Source: Bacillota bacterium (lineage in GTDB: Bacteria; Bacillota; UBA4882; UBA8346). From it: a DNA stretch of 64,000 bases. Within the stretch, counting starts at the first letter, position 1. Every line of letters begins with the position of its first letter. A model generated the notes under the pieces. The model was not told where the DNA came from, did no database searches, and saw only the letters and a program-made list of their open reading frames with translations. The DNA lies in the NCBI GenBank assembly GCA_023435225.1, contig JAEYRX010000088.1:1-64000 (forward strand), read 5' to 3'. Shown one piece after another: positions 43,417 to 52,069 of this stretch. The translations under genes and the position numbers were made by a program.

Positions 43417-45606
43417 CTAAACTTCCAACCCCAACTCACCCTGCTTGTCCTGGCGGTCTTCATCTTTTAGATAACACCCGATGGCCGGGATATTTTTAGT
43501 TCGGTAATATTCCGGATCGGTCAGGTTAACCTCTGTGAGGGGTTTTAAATCTACCATTTTGCTTCCTTTTTTCGAAGCCAATACTTGGACACCCTGGGAG
43601 TCACGGGTGGTTTTCAGGTTGATGGCTGAAGTGTTAAAGATCAATACTTTATTGATATTACTGTAAGCTACTAAGTCTAAATCCGTTTCTAAGTACATCA
43701 TTGCCACCAACGGGGCCAAATCCGAATAAGCATTGGCCAGTTTGCGCCGGTTGGTTTTAGTAGCGTAACTTGCCAAATCAATCTTGGCAGCTTTACCATT
43801 CTCAAAGGCGAATAACAGGCGCCCGCGGTAATCATCGGTAGCCACTAGGTAAATTATCTTTTCATCCGCTTCCAGTTCCAGCAGGTTGGTTAGGTATTCA
43901 CCCAGGCTGCTGGCTTTGGCGTCATTGATATCATAAATTCTTAGTTTATAAACAATATGTTTATTGGAGAAAAGTAATAAATCCGCTTTGTTATGGGTCT
44001 CAATCTCCTGAATGATCCGGTCGTCTTCTTTTAGTTTCTGTTCCGGATTGGCCCGGAGGGAGACCAAGGGAACTTTTTTCAGATAATTATGTTCAGTGAG
44101 GAAGAGTTTTAAGTTATAATCCTCAATGAAATGTTCAACAGTAACCTCTTCGATATGCTCTTCACCAATTAATTCGGTTCGGCGGGGCCGGCCGAATTTC
44201 TTAATAACCTCCCGCAACTGCTGAATAATTAAATTTTTAATCCCGGTCTCATCACTATATAATTTTTTTAAGTCAGCTAATTCTTTTTCCAGGCCGGCGA
44301 TCTCCGAAGTCCGGTTAAGGATATACTCTTTATTAAGATTACGGAGTTTAATTTCGGCAATGTATTCCGCCTGGGCTTGGTCGATGGCGAAGCCCTGCAT
44401 TAGGTTGGGAATAACCTCGGTCTCTTGTTCGGTCTGGCGGATAATCCTAATAGCCCGGTCGATATCAAGCAGGATCTTTTCTAAGCCGCGTAATAAATGA
44501 AGTTTTTCCGATTTTTTATTAATATCAAATAAAGTTTGCCGTTTGATGCAATTAATCCGAAAAGCGGTCCATTCGTGGATGATTTCCCGGACTCCCATGA
44601 CCCGGGGGCGTCCGTTGATTAAAATATTAAAGTTACAGTTGAAGGAATCCTCCAAAGAGGTTAATTTGAATAATTTGTTCATTAACGCATCGGGATCGGA
44701 GTTTTTTCTAAGGTCCAAAGTAATTTTTAAACCGTTTAAATCGGTCTCGTCTCGAAGATCATTAATTTCTTTGATTTTACCGCTCTTCACCAGTTCGACG
44801 ATGGAGTCGATAATCGCTTCGGCAGTTGTGGTATATGGAATCTGATAAATCTCCAGACAGTTATTGGTTTGGTCAAACCGGTATTTAGCCCGTAATTTGA
44901 AACCGCCTCGGCCGTTTTCATAAATCTCCCTGAGACCGCGCTCATTATAGATTAGCTGTCCGCCGGAAGCCAGATCGGGAGCTTTCAAGTATTGGAGTAA
45001 ATCTATCTCCGGATTTTGCAGGTATTGGATAGTTGTCTCACAAACTTCCTGCAGGTTAAAACTACAAATATTGCTGGCCATCCCAACGGCGATTCCTTGA
45101 TTGGCGTTGACTAAAATGTTTGGATAGGTAGTTGGGAGCAGAGTCGGTTCTTTTAAGGTGCCGTCATAATTATCGACAAAATCAACCGTATCTTTCTCCA
45201 AATCTTTAAAGATCTCGTCGGCGATTTTATCCAGTTTCGCTTCGGTATAACGGGGAGCGGCAAAACGCATATCCCGGGAATATTGTTTACCGAAGTTCCC
45301 TTTGGAATCAATAAACGGCAAAAGCAAAGCATCGTAACCTCTGGTCAACCGGACCATCGTTTCATAAATGGCCATATCGCCATGGGGATTAAGTTTCATG
45401 GTTTGACCGATGATATTGGCAGACTTAGTCCGTCCGCCGGTCAACAACCCCATTTTGTACATAGTATAAAGCAACTTCCGATGGGAAGGTTTAAACCCGT
45501 CAATTTCGGGGATGGCTCTGGAAACAATAACACTCATCGCATAGGGCATATAGTTTTCTTCCAGAGTGCTAATAATCTTTTGTTCAATCAAATTCGCTTG
45601 GGACAT
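43417..45606 (-). CDS. GyrA/ParC-like type IIA topoisomerase subunit A
   Basis: A 729-residue subunit. YAMSVIVSRAIPEIDGFKPS begins the winged-helix region, and the active-site Tyr lies in RFAAPRYTEAKLDK; GIAVGMASNICSFNLQEV follows. The C-terminus has DNA-wrapping-like strands but no clear GyrA box. It lies about 140 bases downstream of the subunit B gene on the same strand. It is a divergent paralog of gyrase/topoisomerase IV rather than a classical copy; AAGGAG precedes the ATG. Confidence 0.88.
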   Translation of the reverse strand: MSQANLIEQKIISTLEENYMPYAMSVIVSRAIPEIDGFKPSHRKLLYTMYKMGLLTGGRTKSANIIGQTMKLNPHGDMAIYETMVRLTRGYDALLLPFIDSKGNFGKQYSRDMRFAAPRYTEAKLDKIADEIFKDLEKDTVDFVDNYDGTLKEPTLLPTTYPNILVNANQGIAVGMASNICSFNLQEVCETTIQYLQNPEIDLLQYLKAPDLASGGQLIYNERGLREIYENGRGGFKLRAKYRFDQTNNCLEIYQIPYTTTAEAIIDSIVELVKSGKIKEINDLRDETDLNGLKITLDLRKNSDPDALMNKLFKLTSLEDSFNCNFNILINGRPRVMGVREIIHEWTAFRINCIKRQTLFDINKKSEKLHLLRGLEKILLDIDRAIRIIRQTEQETEVIPNLMQGFAIDQAQAEYIAEIKLRNLNKEYILNRTSEIAGLEKELADLKKLYSDETGIKNLIIQQLREVIKKFGRPRRTELIGEEHIEEVTVEHFIEDYNLKLFLTEHNYLKKVPLVSLRANPEQKLKEDDRIIQEIETHNKADLLLFSNKHIVYKLRIYDINDAKASSLGEYLTNLLELEADEKIIYLVATDDYRGRLLFAFENGKAAKIDLASYATKTNRRKLANAYSDLAPLVAMMYLETDLDLVAYSNINKVLIFNTSAINLKTTRDSQGVQVLASKKGSKMVDLKPLTEVNLTDPEYYRTKNIPAIGCYLKDEDRQDKQGELGLEV

Positions 45607-45654
45607 TGAGGTTATACTCCTTGTTTGTGGCCCTATAAAGACCTGTAATTTTTA

Positions 45655-45721
45655 ACCACAGAGAACACAGAGGATTGTTAATATCCAAAATTTCTGTGCC
45701 CTCCGTGTCCTCTGTGGTTTA
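45655..45721. repeat. Palindromic repeat (CCACAGAG family)
   Basis: AACCACAGAGAACACAGAGG faces CCTCCGTGTCCTCTGTGGTT between the two topoisomerase genes. It is related to the elements at 3864 and 59284. Confidence 0.75.
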
Positions 45722-45744
45722 TAGAGAATTTACGTGATTTTGTT

Positions 45745-47724
45745 TTAGCTCACATCCAACATATCCAGGTATTTATAACCGTTTAACTCAATAAATTCCT
45801 TCCGTCCCTGCAAATTATCGCCTAACAACAGATCAAAATACCGTTCAGTCTCCGCCAGATCATCGGGCAATACCTGAATCAATCGCCGGGAAGCCGGGTT
45901 CATGGTGGTTTCCCACATCATCTCCGGTTCGTTTTCCCCTAAACCTTTGGAACGTTGGATCGTGTATTTTCCGGTCAACTTGGAGAGGAATTGCTGTTTT
46001 TCCTTTTCAGTGTAAGCAAAGTAAGTTTTATCCTTGGTGTTAATCTCAAACAACGGGGATTCGGCGATAAAAACTTTATTGGCCTGAATCAAAGTTGGGG
46101 TCAACCGGTATAACATTGCCAGGATTAAAGTCCTGATTTGGAAACCGTCCACATCGGCGTCGGTACAGATAATAATCTTATCCCACCGGAGGTTTTCCAA
46201 ATCAAAAGTATGCAACTCTTTATTGTGCTTTGATTTAATCTCTACACCGCACCCAAGTACTTTCAACAGGTCGACAATGATTTCATTCTTAAAAATACTA
46301 TCATATTCAGCCTTTAGACAATTTAAGATTTTACCACGGACCGGCATAATTGCCTGAAATTCGGCATCGCGTCCCATTTTACAGGAACCGAGGGCCGAAT
46401 CTCCCTCCACTATATAAAGCTCCCGTTTATTGATATCCTTAGTCCGGCAATCAACGAACTTTTTAACCCGGTTGGAGATATCAACATTACCGCTGAGTTT
46501 CTTTTTAATATTGATCCGGGTTTTCTCGGCCGTCTCCCGGCTGCGTTTATTGACCAAAACTTGCTCCAGGATCTTTTCACTCTCGGTTTTGTTCTCGATA
46601 AAATAGACCTCCAACTGGTGCCGGAGGAACTCGACCATGGCTTCCTGTATAAATTTGTTGGTGATTGATTTTTTGGTCTGATTTTCATAACTGGTTATGG
46701 TAGAGAAGGAGTTGGTAACCAGGATTAAACTGTCCTGAATATCGGCAAAAGTGATCTTGGCTTCATCTTTGGTATATTTATTCCGGGATTTCAGGCACTT
46801 ATCGATTTCATATACAAAAGCGGCTTTGATGGCTTTATCGGGGGCGCCGCCGTGCTCTAGAAAACTGGAGTTGTGATAGTATTCAAGCAGATTTATTTCA
46901 TTATTAAAACAAAAGGCGATTTGCATTTTTACCCGGTATTCCGGTTTATCTTCCCGGTCTCTGCCTTTAGTTTGGGTCTCATATAACTGGACTTCGGTAA
47001 AACCTTTTTCCTGATTTATTTCCTTAATATAATCGACAATCCCGTTATGGTAGTAATATTCATATGTCTCGCCGGAAAGTTCGTCCAGAAGTTTAAAGGT
47101 CAAACCGGCATTAACTACCGCTTGTTTTTTAAGGGTTGTCTGATAATATTCCAGTGGAATAGCGATATCGGTAAATACTTTCAAATCCGGTTTCCAACGA
47201 ATAATAGTCCCAGTATGTTCGTATTTACACTTTTCTTTTTTAAGGCCACCGATATTCTCGCCCTTTTCAAAATGCAACTCAAATTTGGATCCGTCACGAT
47301 AAACGGTAACATCCATATACTCTGAGCTGTATTGGGTAGCGCAACTTCCCAAGCCGTTGAGACCTAAGGAAAACTCGTAATGCTCACCGCTGTTATTTTG
47401 ATATTTTCCACCGGCGTATAATTCACAGAAAACCAGTTCCCAATTATAACGGTTTTCCTTGGAGTTAAAATCCAAAGGAATCCCACGCCCGTGGTCGATT
47501 ACGGTTATGGAGAAGTCATAGTGGCGAATTACCTCGATGACATTCCCGAAACCTTCCCGGGCTTCATCAATAGAGTTGGAGAGGATTTCAAAGAAAGAGT
47601 GCTGACAACCATCGATCCCATCCGACCCAAAAATCACCCCCGGCCGTAACCGGACCCGATCGGCTCCTTTAAGGGAAGAGATGCTATTGTTATCGTATAC
47701 TGCCTTGCCTTTTTTTGCAGTCAT
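45745..47724 (-). CDS. GyrB/ParE-like type IIA topoisomerase subunit B
   Basis: A 659-residue subunit. The GHKL ATPase has RPGVIFGSDGIDGCQHSFFE, NSIDEAREGF, DHGRGIP and GLNGLGS; the TOPRIM part has YIVEGDSALGSCKMGRDAEF and CTDADVDGFQIRTL, and the tail has RSKGLGENEPEMMWET. ATG 47724 is chosen because AAAGGAG precedes it; a longer frame to 47802 has none. With the subunit A gene downstream it forms a complete enzyme, distinct from standard GyrB in several motifs. Confidence 0.88.
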   Translation of the reverse strand: MTAKKGKAVYDNNSISSLKGADRVRLRPGVIFGSDGIDGCQHSFFEILSNSIDEAREGFGNVIEVIRHYDFSITVIDHGRGIPLDFNSKENRYNWELVFCELYAGGKYQNNSGEHYEFSLGLNGLGSCATQYSSEYMDVTVYRDGSKFELHFEKGENIGGLKKEKCKYEHTGTIIRWKPDLKVFTDIAIPLEYYQTTLKKQAVVNAGLTFKLLDELSGETYEYYYHNGIVDYIKEINQEKGFTEVQLYETQTKGRDREDKPEYRVKMQIAFCFNNEINLLEYYHNSSFLEHGGAPDKAIKAAFVYEIDKCLKSRNKYTKDEAKITFADIQDSLILVTNSFSTITSYENQTKKSITNKFIQEAMVEFLRHQLEVYFIENKTESEKILEQVLVNKRSRETAEKTRINIKKKLSGNVDISNRVKKFVDCRTKDINKRELYIVEGDSALGSCKMGRDAEFQAIMPVRGKILNCLKAEYDSIFKNEIIVDLLKVLGCGVEIKSKHNKELHTFDLENLRWDKIIICTDADVDGFQIRTLILAMLYRLTPTLIQANKVFIAESPLFEINTKDKTYFAYTEKEKQQFLSKLTGKYTIQRSKGLGENEPEMMWETTMNPASRRLIQVLPDDLAETERYFDLLLGDNLQGRKEFIELNGYKYLDMLDVS

Positions 47725-47919
47725 GGAGGAACTCCTTTTATGAATATTAATGGAAATATATAAGATCGAATATAGAATCTGAAAGGTAAGAGCTGAATTC
47801 ATTAATAATATTATATCGAACTAACGTTCGTGTCAAGCTATGATCACATCCATAAAATAAGATATCACATTTCCCGGGAAGACGGGAGAGGAAAAAATAA
47901 TATTTTCATACTTTAATTC

Positions 47920-47951
47920 TTGACACCCAGCAATCAATTTGGTAATATAAT
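47920..47951 (+). promoter_or_regulatory. Promoter of the riboswitch transcript
   Basis: TTGACA at 47920-47925 is followed after 17 bases by TAATAT (47943-47948), with an overlapping TATAAT at 47946-47951. The aptamer begins about 20 bases later. Confidence 0.65.
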
Positions 47952-47965
47952 GAAAAATATGTACA

Positions 47966-48183
47966 TTGTATACATTGGGAGTGCATCTAGGGTTCCACCT
48001 TTTAACTTAACCTAAATTTCGAAGGCTATTTTTAATTGACAACTGCAATATCAATCTAATTAATGAATAGCAACGACGAGATCAGGGTTCGGACCGAGCG
48101 ATGCAGAACGGTTTACCGTTACACCCTTGGGATAAAAACCCGAGGAAGGAGTCTCAAGCGACTCTTTCTTTCGGGTTTTTTGT
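47966..48183 (+). promoter_or_regulatory. ykkC-family riboswitch with terminator
   Basis: Conserved ykkC pieces occur in order: GCATCTAGGGTTCC near 47983, a long variable arm closed by GGCTATT/AATAGC, GGACCGAGCGATGCAGAACGG near 48090, TTACCGTTACACC, and GGGATAAAAACCCGAGG near 48129. The last segment also forms the 5' arm of a terminator (CCCGAGGAAGGAGTC with GACTCTTTCTTTCGGG, then six T). Family members sense guanidine, ppGpp, PRPP or nucleoside diphosphates; the subtype cannot be fixed by eye. It precedes an ABC-2 exporter. Confidence 0.75.
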
Positions 48184-48307
48184 TTTAATTTCTATCCAAT
48201 CAAATCAGCTATAATGAACATGAGAGAATAATGTACGTAGGTCTAATTGCGACCCCTTGCGGTTGACGTTCATCCATGGACACCGCACCTTAAACCATCC
48301 TGATAAT

Positions 48308-48390
48308 CACTACGGAGGATGGTGGTTATCAAAGCGTCGGCTTGCGATAGCAAACGACTCGAGCAGGGACAAAGAGTCTGGTTCTCAGTT
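48308..48390. repeat. Dispersed intergenic element between riboswitch and ABC genes
   Basis: CACTACGGAGGATGGTGGT is shared with 11764, and GTCGGCTTGCGATAGCAAACGAC with 32370. It fills part of the 260 bases between the terminator and the first gene; no other gene is seen there. Confidence 0.55.
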
Positions 48391-48441
48391 AATCCTATCA
48401 ATTAAAAACTTTGTTTTTGGCATAGAGGAGGGGACCATAAA

Positions 48442-49461
48442 ATGCCGGTTATTACAGTAAAAAATTTAGCCAAAAAATTCCGTACTAAAGTAAAAAAAAC
48501 CGGACTTTCCGGGAGTTTTAAGTCATTGGTGAAGACGGAATATCGTGAGATTATGGCGGTTGATAATATTTCCTTCACGGTTGAACGCGGTGAGATACTG
48601 GCTTTTATAGGACCGAACGGCGCCGGCAAGTCAACCACCATCAAGATGTTGACCGGGATCCTTAACCAAACTGCAGGTAATATAGATGTTCTTGGTTTCA
48701 ATCCTACTAATGACCGGCAGATGCTTTCTTTTCGAATCGGTAGTGTTTTCGGTCAGAAATCGCAACTCTGGTTTCATCTACCGCCGGCTGATAGTTTTCA
48801 ACTTTTAGGCGGTATATACGAAATTCCCGGTAAAGAGTTCCGGAGCAGACTTCAATTTCTGGTCGACCTGTTTGAACTTGATGAATTAATGGAGATCCCG
48901 GTTCGGAAATTATCACTGGGGCAACGGGTCCGTTGTGAAATTGCCGCCTCATTGTTACATAAACCGGAAGTGATTTTTCTGGATGAACCAACGATTGGCC
49001 TGGATGTAGTCGCCAAACAAAAAATACGGGATTTAATAATCACTCTCAACCGGGAAGAGCGGACTACTATTTTTTTAACCAGTCATGATGCCGGCGATAT
49101 AGAACAACTATGTCAACGGGCTATTATCATCAATCATGGGACTATAGTTTTGAATGAGAGTGTCAAAAATTTAAAATATAGTTATTTAAATAAGAAAATA
49201 ATTGATGTTAAGTTTAACGAACCGGTCAACCTGGAATTGCCGGGGATTATCAAACTGAAAGAGAAAGAAGTGGCGACGACGCTTTCATCCCTAACATATG
49301 CTGCCAAGCTGCAAATTGATACTAAAAAACAATCTTTGCAACAAGTGGTCAGCCAATTGTTCAGCTTGGGAGATGTTGCGGATATTACTATCTCTGACCG
49401 GCCGCTGGAAGAGATTATTGCTGCTATTTATACCGGTGCTAAAAAGGGGGTCAGTTCATGA
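48442..49461 (+). CDS. ABC-2 type exporter, ATP-binding subunit
   Basis: A 339-residue ATPase: GPNGAGKSTTIKMLTGIL (Walker A) near 56, the signature LSLGQRVRCEIAASLL, Walker B VIFLDEPTIGLD, and a C-terminal extension of about 90 residues typical of the NatA/DrrA-like subgroup. GAGGAGGGG precedes the ATG. It overlaps the next gene by four bases. The upstream riboswitch makes it ligand-controlled. Confidence 0.93.
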   Translation: MPVITVKNLAKKFRTKVKKTGLSGSFKSLVKTEYREIMAVDNISFTVERGEILAFIGPNGAGKSTTIKMLTGILNQTAGNIDVLGFNPTNDRQMLSFRIGSVFGQKSQLWFHLPPADSFQLLGGIYEIPGKEFRSRLQFLVDLFELDELMEIPVRKLSLGQRVRCEIAASLLHKPEVIFLDEPTIGLDVVAKQKIRDLIITLNREERTTIFLTSHDAGDIEQLCQRAIIINHGTIVLNESVKNLKYSYLNKKIIDVKFNEPVNLELPGIIKLKEKEVATTLSSLTYAAKLQIDTKKQSLQQVVSQLFSLGDVADITISDRPLEEIIAAIYTGAKKGVSS

Positions 49462-50285
49462 TCCGCTTGGAAAATAATCAAAAATTATCACCTCATTTAA
49501 ATTTTCGTAAGTATTGGCTGATTTCCGTTACCAGTCTCCAGAATAATCTGGCTTATTCCGCCAATGTCTTGTTTGATGTATTCTTTTATACTTTCATCAT
49601 TTTTATCTTTATTCAACTTTGGAGGACGGTTTTTAGCGATGGAACACCTATTGCCGGATACAACTTAAATCAAATGATTTGGTACGGCATAATTGCGGAA
49701 ATGGTCTCCTTTTCCGGTAGTACCGTGTTTCAGGATTTAAATTCGGAGATTAAGGGTGGCAATATCGCTTATGCTTTGAATAAACCTTATCATTATATCG
49801 GGTATTTATTAGCCAATGGAGCCGGGACGATCATTTTCAAATTAGTGATTAATTCGTTGGTTGGAGTAATTTTAGGTTTGACTCTGGTTGGACCTTTAAC
49901 TGATTTACAATTTTTTTCACTACCATTAACAATTTTGGCTGTTTTAAACGGTGTTTTATTGAATTTTCTAATTATGACTTGCTTGGGGTTGACTGCTTTT
50001 TGGCTGGAAGAGAATATCGCCTTTTTCTGGATTTATCAAAAACTTTTATTTATGTTGGGCTTGTTTTTACCTATTGAGTTTTTTCCCGGATGGTTACAGA
50101 AAATATCGTTACTGCTTCCGTTTTCATATATAACCTATGGCCCGGCTAAATTAGCGGTTGATTTTAGCTTGAGTGTTTTTTACCGGATTATCGGAATTCA
50201 ATTTTTGATGATTATGATATTCGGATTTGCCGCATTTGCTATTTACCGGAAGGGAGTGAAACTTCTCAATGTCAACGGGGGCTAA
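49458..50285 (+). CDS. ABC-2 type permease, subunit 1
   Basis: A 275-residue protein with six hydrophobic helices; NLNQMIWYGIIAEMVSFSG and GNIAYALNKPYHYIGY are typical of the ABC-2 family paired with such ATPases. It overlaps both neighbours (49458 and 50269), so the three are one coupled unit. The substrate is unknown. Confidence 0.88.
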   Translation: MIRLENNQKLSPHLNFRKYWLISVTSLQNNLAYSANVLFDVFFYTFIIFIFIQLWRTVFSDGTPIAGYNLNQMIWYGIIAEMVSFSGSTVFQDLNSEIKGGNIAYALNKPYHYIGYLLANGAGTIIFKLVINSLVGVILGLTLVGPLTDLQFFSLPLTILAVLNGVLLNFLIMTCLGLTAFWLEENIAFFWIYQKLLFMLGLFLPIEFFPGWLQKISLLLPFSYITYGPAKLAVDFSLSVFYRIIGIQFLMIMIFGFAAFAIYRKGVKLLNVNGG

Positions 50286-51081
50286 ATTACTATCTTTAAA
50301 AAAGCACTTGCAATTGATACTTTCTTATTTTCGTTTTAATCTGGCAGCAGCTATGGAATACCGGGGGAGCTTTTTGTTACAGGTATTTGGGATGGCTTTA
50401 AATAATGCCGCTTTTTTAATTTTCTGGGCGATTCTTTTCAACAGAGTCGACCGGATTGGCGGGTATGATTTTCATGATATCCTGTTTATATGGGCTTTAG
50501 CTTCGGCTGCTTTTGGATTCGTCCACATTTTTTTCGGTAATATCGGTCAGTTATCGCGATTGATTCTCCAAGGAGAACTGGATGTGTATCTTTTACAGCC
50601 CAAAGATGTTTATTTGCATGTGCTCTGCTCAAAAACTACTGTATCAGCGTGGGGAGATTTGGCTTATGGAGTAATCTTATATTTATTGGCTTATGGTTTT
50701 GACCCGGGACGATTTGCTTTATTTTCTCTGTTTACAGTATTTGGCGGTTTACTTATGGGAAGTATTATATTTAGCGCCGAAACCTTAACCTTCTTTGTCG
50801 GCAATGCTTCATCAGTCGGCCGGTTGGTATTTGAATTTCTAATCACCTTTACATTATACCCGGAAGGTATTTATCGGGGCGCAATCCGTTGGGTCATTTA
50901 TAGTCTTATTCCGGCGGGTTTTATAGTCTTTTTTCCCTTAAAAATAATGAAGAGTTTTTCCTGGAATTGGTTGGGATTTCTATTAATCATCGATATCCTA
51001 TATTTGATAGGAGGCTATTTTCTGTTTAAAGCGGGACTAAAACGCTATGAATCAGGAAATATGATTATTACTAAACTTTAA
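50269..51081 (+). CDS. ABC-2 type permease, subunit 2
   Basis: A 270-residue protein with six helices, a partner of the preceding permease: GYDFHDILFIWALASAAFGF and RLILQGELDVYLLQPKDVYL mirror its counterpart. Probable heterodimer with subunit 1. A palindromic MITE-like element begins 30 bases after its stop. Confidence 0.88.
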   Translation: MSTGAKLLSLKKHLQLILSYFRFNLAAAMEYRGSFLLQVFGMALNNAAFLIFWAILFNRVDRIGGYDFHDILFIWALASAAFGFVHIFFGNIGQLSRLILQGELDVYLLQPKDVYLHVLCSKTTVSAWGDLAYGVILYLLAYGFDPGRFALFSLFTVFGGLLMGSIIFSAETLTFFVGNASSVGRLVFEFLITFTLYPEGIYRGAIRWVIYSLIPAGFIVFFPLKIMKSFSWNWLGFLLIIDILYLIGGYFLFKAGLKRYESGNMIITKL

Positions 51082-51110
51082 CTAAATGTACAACTTTGAG
51101 TGATAACTAA

Positions 51111-51208
51111 GGAAGCGCTGATTAATCCGATTTTGTGCAAACAGATATGCGGTATTAGGCATTTTGCGAAGCACAAAATCGTCACTTATTCAATTAATCA
51201 GCGCTTCC
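51111..51208. repeat. 98-bp palindromic MITE-like element, copy B (inverted)
   Basis: Inverted copy of 21954-22051, same length and about two differences. CTAA flanks it on both sides, which is the complement of the TTAG at copy A. It may act as terminator for the ABC-2 operon and the convergent gene. Confidence 0.9.
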
Positions 51209-51221
51209 CTAAAATTGCCGA

Positions 51222-51698
51222 TTAATCGGCAATTTTAGTTGAATTCCAAAACTTTGTAAATTCTTGCTCCGCTTTTTTCAGGGCTTGATTACTTTTTTTG
51301 AGTTCCTCTTTACTTATAAGCCCATCCCGATACTTCTCTTCAGCTAACTCATATTGTAATTGTTTGATCTCATAATCCTGTTTTCTAATACAACCCTCAA
51401 TTGCGCCTTGCCAATTTGAAAACCCCAGGTTCTGAATTTCCCAGTCGGTATTACCTACTTTGGCGGTCTCGGTTTTTCCTAATTTTAGCCGGGATTTTTC
51501 AGTAAGTTTTTTAAAACTGGATAAAGCGCCTTCAATATTTTTAAGACAAATCAATGAATTCTGCAGCGAAAAACGTTTATCTAAAGTGGTTTGCACCGGT
51601 TCATCAGGATGGATTTTATTTATTTTTATTTCGGCGAAAACCGGGAATGAAATAATAAAGCTTGCTAAAATTACCAGTAATAATAATTTTCTGTTCAT
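51222..51698 (-). CDS. Secreted helical protein of unknown function
   Basis: A 158-residue protein with a signal peptide (MNRKLLLLVILASFIISFPV then FA) and a charged, largely helical mature part with a coiled C-terminal pair (YELAEEKYRDGLISKEELKK). The layout recalls TolC-like helices in a fragment or a SHOCT-like tail, but I do not recognise the family. GGAGG lies close to ATG 51698; the longer frame to 51737 has no site. Confidence 0.75.
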   Translation of the reverse strand: MNRKLLLLVILASFIISFPVFAEIKINKIHPDEPVQTTLDKRFSLQNSLICLKNIEGALSSFKKLTEKSRLKLGKTETAKVGNTDWEIQNLGFSNWQGAIEGCIRKQDYEIKQLQYELAEEKYRDGLISKEELKKSNQALKKAEQEFTKFWNSTKIAD

Positions 51699-51737
51699 TA
51701 CTTTTCCTCCATTTATTGATATAAAACTATTAATCAT

Positions 51738-52069
51738 TATTAACAGTTAACCTTCAAGAAATTACAGGAGTTCCAGGAAACCCTGCAATATTTTTGTTAA
51801 TTTTCGCTAAAATTTTAACTGGTGTTCTCCGGTTTTTTACGGAAGATAATTGTTAGGGTCGGAATAAAAGGATAGATATCTATTATGAAACGACATGTGG
51901 TTTCTCCAAAGTATGGTAAGTTTAGATAGATTCAAATTTAGAGAATTTTATAACAAAAAATTGATATTTGAATGCAATATATTGGCAATAATGATTATTC
52001 ATATAACCATATATTGTAGTTAAGTTTACAGTCATGAAATTCTCGATTCCAAATTTGGGAGGGTACAGA
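51738..52069. other. AT-rich intergenic region between divergent genes
   Basis: About 330 bases. It must contain promoters for the genes on both sides. A GGGAGGG site at 52058-52064 serves the regulator. No repeat or gene is apparent. Confidence 0.45.

Noticed and set aside
43417..47724. Standard gyrA/gyrB assignment
   Set aside because: Gene order, lengths and motif spelling differ from canonical gyrase; I keep the broader type IIA label and give no symbol.
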